A DNA stretch of 7,460 nt from CAZGDV01 sp964524995 (GTDB lineage: Bacteria > Chloroflexota > Dehalococcoidia > SZUA-161), in NCBI GenBank assembly GCA_964524995.1, contig CAZGDV010000120.1, positions 1-7,460 of the forward strand. Direction: 5' to 3'. The notes beneath the pieces are model-generated. The model had not been told where the DNA came from, did no database searches, and worked only from the letters and a program-made list of their open reading frames with translations. The translations under genes were made by a program, and so were the position numbers. Positions 1 to 6,958 of this stretch are shown here, in pieces (positions within the stretch are counted from its first letter, which is position 1; each line of letters begins with the position of its first letter).

Positions 1-1594
1 TTCGCTCAGGAGATTTGACCAAGATCGCCATCTTCGTGGCTGCCTTAGCAAGGGTATCCTTGTCCAGGTCTGACAGGCCCCCAGTGAGCTCGGCGTAAGC
101 CTCGTCGATGGCTTCATGGTCGATATGGAGCTCGATCAGTCGGGGTTCGAAATGGAGCGGCTTGGTTGCCCCGTCACGGATCGACTCCTCGAATCCGTAT
201 CGGCTCATGTAGCCGTGTTCGTCCTCCTCGGCGCCGAATGCGTAGAAGGTGTTCCGATCGCGGCGATTGATGGGCGTACCAGTAAAACCGAAGAGAAACG
301 CATTTGGTAGAGCAGCGCGCATCTTGCGTCCGAGATCGCCCTCCTGGGTACGGTGGGCCTCATCGACCAGTGCGATGATATTGTCCCTGTCGTTTAGGAC
401 TCCTCCGGCCTCCGCGAACTTGAAGATGGTTGTTATGATGACCTTGCGCACATCCTGAGAAAGTAGCTTCTCGAGGTCGGCTCGTGATTCCGCTTTGACT
501 AGGTTTGGAACATCGGCAGCATTGAAGGTGGCGCTGATTTGAGTGTCCAGATCCACACGGTCCACAACTATGAGCACTGTGGGACTCTTTAGTGCCGGGT
601 GCATGCGTAGCTTCTGAGCCGCAAACACCATGAGAAGCGACTTGCCGGACCCCTGGAAGTGCCAGATGAGGCCCTTGCGTGGATACCCCGCGACGACGCG
701 TTCGACAATCTGGTTCGCGGCCTCGTACTGCTGGTAGCGTCCAATAATCTTGATCCGCCTCTTCTTCTTATCAGTGGCGAAGAGAGTGAAGTTGGCAAGG
801 ATGTCCAGCAACACGTGAGGCCGGAGCATCGATGTGATGGTCCGCTGTACGTCTATCAGCGTACTTGAAGGTTGATCCCCGTCGTCAATGGACCAAGGTC
901 CCCAGAGGTGAACGGGCATGCCGACGGAGCCGTAGCGGAATTCCTTTCCCTCTGTAGCGATCGAGAGAACGTTCGGAACGAACAGCTCTGGCACATTCTG
1001 TTGATAATCATCTCTGACTTGGAGTGCGCCATCTACCCAGCTGGTAGCTTTCCGCACCGGTGTCTTGGCCTCGATCACCACCAGAGGTAACCCGTTAACC
1101 AGCAGCACGAGATCCGCACGCCGCTCCGCTGGTCCGGCTCGCACAGTGAATTGTTGGGTCACGACGTATTCGTTGTTCTCGAGATTCTCGAAGTCGATAA
1201 GTCGTACGGGAACATGCTGGCCCTTTTCTCCAAAGGGCATTGTGCGGTCACAGCGCAGCCACGTTGAGAACTCCTCGTTGGCCCGAATCAGCCCTTCACT
1301 ACGCACTGACATCAGAATCGCTCGTATCTTGTAGATAACCTCGTCAGCTCGGTCAGGGTTCTCACTGATTTCTGGGTTGAGGCGGATGAGCGCTTCGCGG
1401 ACAAAGGACTCAACCATGGCCTCGTGGGGCTGGCGGGGGAGATTCTCAGGCGCGAGGTAGTGCCAGCCGAGGCCTGAGAGCTGACCCTGGCGACGAGCCA
1501 GCCCAGGCCCCACTGATGTGTGATGCGTGACTCCTCCACACAGTAGGTCCCGAATGAAGTCCTCAACCGTATTGGCCTCGTTGAATACTGTCAA
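1..1594 (-). CDS. hsdR: Type I restriction endonuclease subunit R (5' part, runs off the window)
   Basis: This is the motor and nuclease subunit of the type I complex. With two M subunits and one S it translocates DNA by ATP hydrolysis and cleaves unmethylated DNA far from the recognition site. The reading frame is open from 1594 to the left edge, 531 codons. The RecB-like nuclease core is visible: D161 in RRADLVLL, E175 and K177 in VVIEAKTP, then Q192 and Y197 of the QxxxY motif. The SF2 helicase part follows: RYQQYEA (286-292), Walker A FQGSGKS (313-319), DEAH (411-414) and GFTGTP (436-441). Family members are usually about 1000 residues, so roughly the C-terminal half (second RecA lobe and helical domain) is missing. 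I chose TTG at 1594 because it overlaps the hsdS stop as TTGA and has GGAG (1602-1605) seven bases upstream; no ATG lies nearby in this frame. No frameshift or internal stop is seen. Confidence 0.95.
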   Translation of the reverse strand, partial: MTVFNEANTVEDFIRDLLCGGVTHHTSVGPGLARRQGQLSGLGWHYLAPENLPRQPHEAMVESFVREALIRLNPEISENPDRADEVIYKIRAILMSVRSEGLIRANEEFSTWLRCDRTMPFGEKGQHVPVRLIDFENLENNEYVVTQQFTVRAGPAERRADLVLLVNGLPLVVIEAKTPVRKATSWVDGALQVRDDYQQNVPELFVPNVLSIATEGKEFRYGSVGMPVHLWGPWSIDDGDQPSSTLIDVQRTITSMLRPHVLLDILANFTLFATDKKKRRIKIIGRYQQYEAANQIVERVVAGYPRKGLIWHFQGSGKSLLMVFAAQKLRMHPALKSPTVLIVVDRVDLDTQISATFNAADVPNLVKAESRADLEKLLSQDVRKVIITTIFKFAEAGGVLNDRDNIIALVDEAHRTQEGDLGRKMRAALPNAFLFGFTGTPINRRDRNTFYAFGAEEDEHGYMSRYGFEESIRDGATKPLHFEPRLIELHIDHEAIDEAYAELTGGLSDLDKDTLAKAATKMAILVKSPER

Positions 1595-2799
1595 TTCGCG
1601 GCTCCAGACATTGCGAGTCCGAGCAGGATCCTGCGCAGCGCACGCGCGCTCTCGACTCTGCCTCTTGTCCGAGTCAACGCCTGATCGAACGTGCTCAGGC
1701 GGTCTACAACTCGCCTCTGAGTCTCTAGGTCGGGGATTGCGATCCCGAGCGGACGCAGTACAGCAAGGTTGATGTTCTTCTGCGCTGTCTGGGTCGCCAC
1801 CATCCGTTCGAGATATGATTGCCTTGTTCGCAGTGAATACTCCAAGAAGCGAACATCGACCCCGCGCTTGGGAATGATGCCGACGACACTATCTGGGCAC
1901 CATGTTTCATAGGTGGTAATCGCTGTGTAGCCGATTACAGCAGCAATAGTCATTAGAATGGTGCCTTCAGGGAACGACCTACTGAAACGTGCTCCCTCTT
2001 CGCTGAGTGTCTGTGAGTGTGTTGTTAGCAGTCCTCCTGACGATGCAATGTCTCCTGTTTGCACAAAGGGATAGTCGCCACCATAGAACTCTGGCAGGTT
2101 CCTTGGGCGATGAGTGAACTTCCCTCTGTCAACTGTAGCGATATCTTCGAGTCTGTTGACACTCCAGCCGTGAGGGTGCCGATGTGCACCTTCGCAAGCG
2201 CCCCCCCCACCGGCAAGACCGTACGCCATGACATGATGAATCTCGGAGGTCAGCAGACTGTCTAGCTTCGCACCGAGGTCGAGCAACGCTTCACGACTCT
2301 TGTCAGCTGCGCGCAGGATTTCGACAATTGCCCGCTGCTCGTCGAGAGGTGGGAGAGGGAACTCATAGTCCTTGAGACTCTTCCAGTTCGTCCGAGGAGA
2401 CAAAGAACCCGCTGAAGTCCCCACTGCGTATTCGTAGAAGTCTTCACTCTGGCAGATAAGCGGCAGCAACTCAGGCCACAGCTTGTCGTCCTTGGGTTCC
2501 AGAACATAGATGTCCCCTGAGCAAACCCCATCGAAATTAGCCACGGCTACCTTGCGCTGATAGGCTCTACGCTTTCCGAACAATACCTGACCTGGACGAA
2601 ATCGGCTCGTGAACGTGGTTCCCTCAGAGATGAGCCCCCATCGGCGCACGCGGAGATCCCCAGGGTCGATGTGCTCCAGGCCCACATAGCGCTCAAGCCC
2701 CTCGGAAGCTGGATCTGCTGACCGGTCTCTATTCAGTTTGACTACCTCGCCAAACTTCACCAGAGTCCAGCCCGGTTTGAGTGTCCCCGTCCTAGCCAC
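1591..2799 (-). CDS. hsdS: Type I R-M specificity subunit S
   Basis: The 402-residue HsdS chooses the bipartite DNA target for both methylation and restriction. It has the usual two-fold layout. TRD1 covers about residues 10-150, followed by the conserved PLPPLDEQRAIVEILRAAD segment (149-167) and a helical spacer. TRD2 runs from about GWSVNRLEDIA (211-221) to residue 355, followed by a weaker second copy of the conserved region, IPDLETQRRVVDRL (355-368), and a terminal helix. TRD1 contains GQVLFGKRRAYQRKVAV (70-86), which resembles the cytosine-type TRD of m4C type I systems; this is from memory. The linker (about 193-210) is glycine- and histidine-rich and is encoded in part by eight consecutive G. 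The start is GTG at 2799, with GGAGG (2806-2810) six bases upstream. It overlaps the end of hsdM2 by eight bases, and its stop overlaps the hsdR start. Confidence 0.96.
   Translation of the reverse strand: MARTGTLKPGWTLVKFGEVVKLNRDRSADPASEGLERYVGLEHIDPGDLRVRRWGLISEGTTFTSRFRPGQVLFGKRRAYQRKVAVANFDGVCSGDIYVLEPKDDKLWPELLPLICQSEDFYEYAVGTSAGSLSPRTNWKSLKDYEFPLPPLDEQRAIVEILRAADKSREALLDLGAKLDSLLTSEIHHVMAYGLAGGGGACEGAHRHPHGWSVNRLEDIATVDRGKFTHRPRNLPEFYGGDYPFVQTGDIASSGGLLTTHSQTLSEEGARFSRSFPEGTILMTIAAVIGYTAITTYETWCPDSVVGIIPKRGVDVRFLEYSLRTRQSYLERMVATQTAQKNINLAVLRPLGIAIPDLETQRRVVDRLSTFDQALTRTRGRVESARALRRILLGLAMSGAAN
2201..2208 (-). repeat. G8 homopolymer tract inside hsdS
   Basis: Eight consecutive G on the coding strand encode part of the glycine linker (about residues 197-200) between the central conserved region and TRD2. 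In the present length the frame is intact. One extra G would bring a stop about 28 codons downstream; one G fewer would shift into a frame that stays open to about 2025. Either change leaves a half-size HsdS with TRD1 only. Poly-G tracts at comparable places switch hsdS in some phase-variable systems, such as that of Neisseria. Variation here is inferred from one sequence. Confidence 0.6.
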
Positions 2800-4297
2800 A
2801 AGGCCCCTCCGTGGTATCCACCCTTTCCAGCATCTCCATCACGGTGTCCATGTTCCGCCAGAAGTCTTGCCCAGAGCGTTCCCACTCGTGCCATGCTTCT
2901 CGAAGAGTCGGATTCTCGCTTTTGACGTGGGATACGCGACGAACGTAGAGCGGGATGCTGAGGTTGCTGGTGTTGGCAGTAACGTCGTCCAGAGATGCAA
3001 CCTTCGCAAAGCCCGGTTCGTCGGCGAACGCCCGATAGGTACTCAGGATATGTTGCTGGTTTGCTTCGGTGAGGAAGCTCTGTGCACGTTCACGCACAAC
3101 CTCTCCTACTGCGTCGATGAAGAGGATCTTCCCCCTGCGCTCGGCAGACTTGCGAGTGCCGCAGACTACGACGCAAGCCTCCATCGGCGAGTTGTAGAAA
3201 AGGTTGGGTCCGAGGCCGATGACTGCCTCTAGTTGGTCAGATGCCACAAGCTTCTCCCGCATCTCCCGTTCTTCGTTTCGGAACAGTACGCCGTGTGGAA
3301 AGAGGATAGCGCACCGGCCCGTATTGGGATTCAGACTCGAGAGGACATGCTGGAAGAATGCGTAGTCGGCTCGACCTTGAGGTGGCGTGCCGAGAGTATT
3401 GCGGCCATAGGGATCGCTGGAAAATGCCTCCCGATTCCATTGCTTGATCGAGTATGGCGGATTCGCAAAGACCACGTCGAAAGTCTTGAGACGGTCGCCT
3501 TCCAGGAACTTCGGGTGAGCCAAGGTGTCGCCACGTATGATTTCGAAATCCTCGACACCGTGGAGGAAAAGGTTCATCCGAGCGATTGCCGAGGTAGTCA
3601 GGTTTATCTCTTGACCATAGAGCTTGAGCGTGCGGTACTCGCCTTCCTGACGCTTGACCTCGACGAGCGCGGAAAGGAGCATCCCGCCAGTACCGCAAGT
3701 AGGATCGTAGATTGTCTCACCCGGCTGGGGATCAAGCAGCTGGGTCATCAAGTGGACCAGAGTCCGGTTCGTATAGAACTCGGCTGCCGTATGCCCGCTG
3801 TCGTCGGCGAATCTCTTGATCAAGAACTCGTAGGCTTGCCCGAATTCGTCTTCCGGGACATTTGCCAGTGACAGATTCTGCGTGGCGAAGTGTTCGAGAA
3901 GATCGCGCAGCGTCTTGTCCGGCAGGCGGTCCTTGTTGGTCCAGGGGGCATCGCCAAAGATCGCGTGCAGCCTGTCCGGATTGGCTTTCTCAATCTCCCG
4001 CATGGCATTCTGTATAGCGAGGCCCACGTCCTTGGGCGTCTCACGCACCTTCTTCCAGTGGTGGGTGTCAGGAATTTGAAACCGGTGGTTTTCGCCAAAG
4101 ACAGCATAGTCCGTATCGCTGCCGGATTGCTCGAGGGCTTGAGCGTATTCTTCATCGTAAACGTCGCAGATACGCTTGAAGAAGAGTAGCGGGAAGATGT
4201 ACTGCTTGTATTCGCCCGCATCTATGAGTCCTCGCAGAAGGGTAGCCGCGCCCCAGAGGTATCCTTCCAGTTCCTGTTGGGTTATAGGCTTACTCAC
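2792..4297 (-). CDS. hsdM: Type I R-M methyltransferase subunit, NPPY type (M2; predicted N4-cytosine)
   Basis: This second HsdM paralogue has 501 residues. An N-terminal helical HsdM domain (about 1-140, with YIFPLLFFKRICDVYDEE) precedes a gamma-class SAM-dependent methyltransferase domain with motif I DPTCGTGGM (198-206) and catalytic motif IV NPPY (279-282). The C-terminal part carries the usual helices that contact S. Compared with M1, the conserved FYTPR has become FYTNR (174-178). In type I systems with two M subunits, the NPPY member has been reported to methylate cytosine at N4 and the NPPF partner adenine at N6; NPPY alone does not prove this. The start is GTG at 4297, overlapping the hsdM1 stop as GTGA, with AAGGGGGA upstream in the end of hsdM1. 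By eye it is about half identical to M1 over its whole length, consistent with an old duplication rather than a recent one. Confidence 0.95.
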   Translation of the reverse strand: MSKPITQQELEGYLWGAATLLRGLIDAGEYKQYIFPLLFFKRICDVYDEEYAQALEQSGSDTDYAVFGENHRFQIPDTHHWKKVRETPKDVGLAIQNAMREIEKANPDRLHAIFGDAPWTNKDRLPDKTLRDLLEHFATQNLSLANVPEDEFGQAYEFLIKRFADDSGHTAAEFYTNRTLVHLMTQLLDPQPGETIYDPTCGTGGMLLSALVEVKRQEGEYRTLKLYGQEINLTTSAIARMNLFLHGVEDFEIIRGDTLAHPKFLEGDRLKTFDVVFANPPYSIKQWNREAFSSDPYGRNTLGTPPQGRADYAFFQHVLSSLNPNTGRCAILFPHGVLFRNEEREMREKLVASDQLEAVIGLGPNLFYNSPMEACVVVCGTRKSAERRGKILFIDAVGEVVRERAQSFLTEANQQHILSTYRAFADEPGFAKVASLDDVTANTSNLSIPLYVRRVSHVKSENPTLREAWHEWERSGQDFWRNMDTVMEMLERVDTTEGPCG

Positions 4298-5793
4298 TCC
4301 AGCCGTCCCCCTTGCGTGATGAGATCACGAAGCCGGTCTTCGGCCTCTCGGCAGCGCGCCAGGGCTGTTTTGAACTCAGCAGTTGCCTCGGCTACCGTAG
4401 GGACATTCTCATCCAGTGGCGGCAGTACGTAGCGTGAGATATTGAGTGTCCAGTCCTCTTTCTTGATCTCGTCCAAGGAGACGACGCGCGCCATGTCCTT
4501 CACATCCTTGAAGTCGCGGACGTAGCCCAGGATGCTGTCAGCGTGCTCCTTGTCCAGGTAGTTCTGCGCTCGCCCTTTGCGGAACAGAGTGGAAGCATCC
4601 ACGATCAGAACACGATTCACGCGCCCAGGAGGTTTGCTCATGCGGAGAACTAGGATGGAAGCTGCAAGCCCAGTGCCGTAAAACAGGTTCGGTGCCAGGC
4701 CGATCACAGCCTCGATCAGATCCATCTCCAGAAGCTTGCGGCGGATCTTTCCTTCGGTGCCCTTCCGAAACAAAGCGCCTTGGGGTAGGACGACTGCCAG
4801 GCGGCCGGTCACCTCAGCCATTGACTTCGTCATGTGCTGCACCCAGGCAAAGTCGCCGCTCTTCTTGGGAGGCATACCAGCGAAGTTACGGCCCCAGGGG
4901 TCGTTCACCCAGACTTCTTCCCCCCATTTCTCCAGCGAGAAGGGTGGATTCGCGATGACACAGTCAAACGTAGCCAGGCGGCCAGCGTCGTAGAAGGCCG
5001 GATTCCTCAGCGTGTCGCCGCGGACAATCTGGAAGTCTTCAATACCGTGGAGTAGGAGGTTCATCCGCGCGATCGCAGAGGTTGTGAGGTTCTTCTCTTG
5101 ACCGAACAGTTTGCCCCAGAGCAGCTTGATGTCCCCACGACTCTCCCGGACATGCTGTACCGCTGCCAAGAGCATGCCGCCCGTACCGCAGGCTGGATCG
5201 TAGATAGTCTCGCCCTCCTGGGGGTCGAGTATCTCAACCATCAGCCGCACGATGCTTCGGGGGGTGTAGAACTCCCCGGCCTTCTTGTTCGTGGCGTCGG
5301 CGAACTTCTTGATCAGAAACTCGTAAGCATCGCCCAGCACGTCTGATGTTACGTTCTTGTTGCCCAATAGGAGGGAGGAGAATTGCTCGATGAGATCCTT
5401 GAGCAGGGCATCCGATAGCAGTTCCTTGTTGGTCCACTGGGCGTCACCGAAGACGCCGTAGAGCGTATCAGGGTTCGCTTTCTCAATCTCGCGGAGGGCA
5501 CGCTGGAGAGCCATACCCACGTTGGCGGGAGTTTCCCGAACGTCCTTCCAGTGGCAACCCTCTGGGACCTGGAACCGGTGCGATTCGGGGAAGAGTGCGA
5601 GCTGAGGGTCTCCGAACTCGTCGATGACTTCCTGAACCTCCTCGTCCCAAACGTCAGAGATGCGCTTGAAGAACAGAAGAGGGAAGATGTACGTCTTGAA
5701 GTCCGCCCTGTCTACGGGGCTGCCACGGAGAATGTTGGCCGCTTCCCATAGATGGCTCGATAGCGTGGCGAGATCGATCGTGCTGGTCGTCAA
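4294..5793 (-). CDS. hsdM: Type I R-M methyltransferase subunit, NPPF type (M1; predicted N6-adenine)
   Basis: This is the first HsdM subunit, 499 residues from the chosen start. It contains the N-terminal HsdM domain (YIFPLLFFKRISDVWDEE, about 35-52), GEFYTPR (173-179), motif I DPACGTGGM (199-207) and catalytic motif IV NPPF (282-285). It should transfer a methyl group from SAM to adenine in one half-site while bound to one side of HsdS. The frame is open to a further TTG at 5898, preceded by GGAG, which would add 35 residues. I prefer TTG at 5793 because the protein then begins TTSTIDLATLSSHLWEAA, as expected for the family, matches the length of M2, and has a run of seven G (5801-5807) seven bases upstream that can serve as ribosome binding site. 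It is the first gene of the four-gene unit, and its stop overlaps the hsdM2 start by four bases. Confidence 0.94.
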   Translation of the reverse strand: MTTSTIDLATLSSHLWEAANILRGSPVDRADFKTYIFPLLFFKRISDVWDEEVQEVIDEFGDPQLALFPESHRFQVPEGCHWKDVRETPANVGMALQRALREIEKANPDTLYGVFGDAQWTNKELLSDALLKDLIEQFSSLLLGNKNVTSDVLGDAYEFLIKKFADATNKKAGEFYTPRSIVRLMVEILDPQEGETIYDPACGTGGMLLAAVQHVRESRGDIKLLWGKLFGQEKNLTTSAIARMNLLLHGIEDFQIVRGDTLRNPAFYDAGRLATFDCVIANPPFSLEKWGEEVWVNDPWGRNFAGMPPKKSGDFAWVQHMTKSMAEVTGRLAVVLPQGALFRKGTEGKIRRKLLEMDLIEAVIGLAPNLFYGTGLAASILVLRMSKPPGRVNRVLIVDASTLFRKGRAQNYLDKEHADSILGYVRDFKDVKDMARVVSLDEIKKEDWTLNISRYVLPPLDENVPTVAEATAEFKTALARCREAEDRLRDLITQGGRLE

Positions 5794-5800
5794 CCGCTGT

Positions 5801-5807
5801 CCCCCCC
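5801..5807 (-). promoter_or_regulatory. G7 run acting as ribosome binding site of hsdM1
   Basis: Seven consecutive G on the minus strand end seven bases before the TTG at 5793. A G-rich run at this distance can pair with the anti-Shine-Dalgarno sequence, and it supports the shorter start of hsdM1. Its homopolymer nature means slippage would change the spacing rather than the reading frame, if the 5793 start is right. Confidence 0.5.
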
Positions 5808-5973
5808 GGTCTTGAAGCACCCTCGCAGAGCAGTTGCCCTCTTGATCGATTCTACCCGGAACCGGCTGACCCTTCAAGCCTTCAGTGCGGACAGACAATT
5901 AGGCTCCGGGGTGAACCTGAGCGGGAGACCTGAGGTCCTGTTTCTCGGGAGGAGCGGCTCCCGCCACGAGGCC

Positions 5974-6057
5974 CGGTAGCAATCCGGTAGCAGGGCTCTC
6001 AAACCTATTATGATACAAAGGATTGGAGACAGGTGTTGGGTTCGGGACCCAAAGGTC
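5974..6057 (+). repeat. Long direct repeat, left copy (possible attachment-site remnant)
   Basis: These 84 bases align without gaps to 7377-7460, with 64 identities by my count. Conservation is strongest at both ends: the CGGTAGCA-N3-CGGTAGCA-GGG block at the start, and GGAGAC plus the hairpin and ACCCAAAGGTC at the end. The middle is poorly conserved. Weaker similarity extends upstream to about 5931 (TGAGGTC in both copies). The two copies have the same orientation. Confidence 0.75.
6036..6057 (+). other. Proline-tRNA-like anticodon arm fragment
   Basis: The sequence forms a 5-bp stem TTGGG/CCCAA with the 7-base loop TTCGGGA, followed by AAGGTC. This is how a tRNA-Pro(CGG) anticodon arm and variable loop look: U33, anticodon CGG, G37. 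No D arm precedes it, and no T arm (GTTCGA) or acceptor follows, so it is not a tRNA gene. Integrases often use tRNA anticodon arms as attachment cores, so an att remnant is a reasonable reading. A simple conserved hairpin is the alternative. Confidence 0.35.
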
Positions 6058-6082
6058 GAGAATGAACCAGGCGCTGCCTGCC

Positions 6083-6958
6083 CTAGATCGAATCGAGGAT
6101 TTCCCTTCGCTTGGCGTCGTATTCTTCGGCCGTTATCAGGCCATTCCGGTGAATGTCGCGGAGCTCTTCAAGTCTCTCCTTCGTGGTCTTGGGGTTCGGA
6201 GCTCCAGGAATAGCTGCCAGTGGTTCTGAAGGTGCGACTCTGGATCGAACTTGGTCCAAGCGGCAGGCCTTGGCCTGTTCAATCTCGGCCACTAGCTCCT
6301 GGACTCCATTCACCGAGAATGGGCTAACATCGAGCGCAATCTCTGTGCGGCCCGATGATAGTCTGATCAACCTTTTGCGAGTTGCTAGGTAGACAACCCA
6401 AGAAAGGATCGACGCAACAACCAGCCCACCGACAGCCGCCAGCATCCAGTCCTCATGGCGCTGAAAGACGAATGTCCCAAGCGCTGTTGCGAGAAAGAGA
6501 ATTGCGAAGAAGGCACATCCCACCGATTTCCGGCTGCGGTTCTGAATGGAGTCGAGATTCTCCAAGAAGAAAGAAAGGACTTCCGACTCCCCTCCCAAGG
6601 GTGTCCGATGAATCTGTATCACTCGCTGATTCGTTAGGACAAAGCCACCGCGATCGAACAACGCACTCGCAACTTGCGAGCCGTCTAGTATCTTCTCTCC
6701 TTCGTTAAGTTGATAGTAGTCTCGCCTCTTGAATGGTTCCCTGATGTGTCGCCGCTTCTCCTCTGGTCTTGCTTCTTCTGCGCTTGGTTCCCGCGTACCG
6801 GCGGATGCGCTTTCCGGTTTTCCACCGCTTTTCGGCAGCGCTTCGTCCAGACTGACCTTGTCCCCGGGTCCAGCATTCTCGTAACACCGCAGACACACGT
6901 CGTCAATCTTGAACCAGTGCTCGGACGGGAAGTCCTCACCGCAGACCCTACACCTCAT
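6083..6958 (-). CDS. Putative membrane protein: zinc ribbon, PH-like domain, two TM helices, SHOCT
   Basis: I recognise domains in this 291-residue protein but not a named gene. Residues 1-30 hold a four-cysteine zinc ribbon (C3, C6, C22, C25). A charged, low-complexity linker (about 31-80) follows. Residues 85-142 look like a bacterial PH domain, with GGFVLTNQRVIQIHR (104-118) matching its typical strand. Two hydrophobic segments (about 146-166 and 171-193) appear to form a membrane hairpin inside the PH fold, and the fold seems to resume at 194-230. The end, KERLEELRDIHRNGLITAEEY (260-280 and onward), fits the short C-terminal SHOCT domain. The protein is probably an inner-membrane protein with both ends in the cytoplasm. 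The ATG at 6958 has AGGTGA just upstream. It lies on the same strand as the hsd operon, but a link to restriction is not shown; proximity is the only hint. Confidence 0.85.
   Translation of the reverse strand: MRCRVCGEDFPSEHWFKIDDVCLRCYENAGPGDKVSLDEALPKSGGKPESASAGTREPSAEEARPEEKRRHIREPFKRRDYYQLNEGEKILDGSQVASALFDRGGFVLTNQRVIQIHRTPLGGESEVLSFFLENLDSIQNRSRKSVGCAFFAILFLATALGTFVFQRHEDWMLAAVGGLVVASILSWVVYLATRKRLIRLSSGRTEIALDVSPFSVNGVQELVAEIEQAKACRLDQVRSRVAPSEPLAAIPGAPNPKTTKERLEELRDIHRNGLITAEEYDAKRREILDSI

Larger units (their letters stand above)
5899..6082. other. Intergenic region between the PH/SHOCT gene and hsdM1
   Basis: No gene is seen here. The region contains the left copy of the long direct repeat, an 11-base palindrome GACCTGAGGTC (5927-5937), and an inverted repeat CGGGAG/CTCCCG around 5946-5963. 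On the minus strand CATAAT (6007-6012) could be a -10 box for the hsd operon, but I find no acceptable -35 at 16-18 bases from it. I see no hairpin followed by a T run, so the PH/SHOCT gene may be read through into hsdM1. Confidence 0.5.

Noticed and set aside
1312..1566. Minus-strand ORF near the start of hsdR, which might suggest a broken hsdR
   Set aside because: It is an alternative frame. The true hsdR frame reads without interruption from 1594 to the window edge through all the expected motifs.
2738..3871. Two consecutive plus-strand ORFs (164 and 212 codons) opposite hsdM2
   Set aside because: They lie wholly antisense to a gene with unmistakable methyltransferase motifs, and their translations show no domain. 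Long antisense frames are common in GC-rich coding DNA.
6036..6052. Hairpin TTGGG/CCCAA as terminator of the PH/SHOCT gene
   Set aside because: No T tract follows on either strand, and the stem is short. Its conservation within the repeat suggests another role.
5974..6057. A complete tRNA gene
   Set aside because: Only an anticodon-arm-like hairpin is present. There is no T arm with GTTCGA, no D arm at the right distance and no acceptor pairing.
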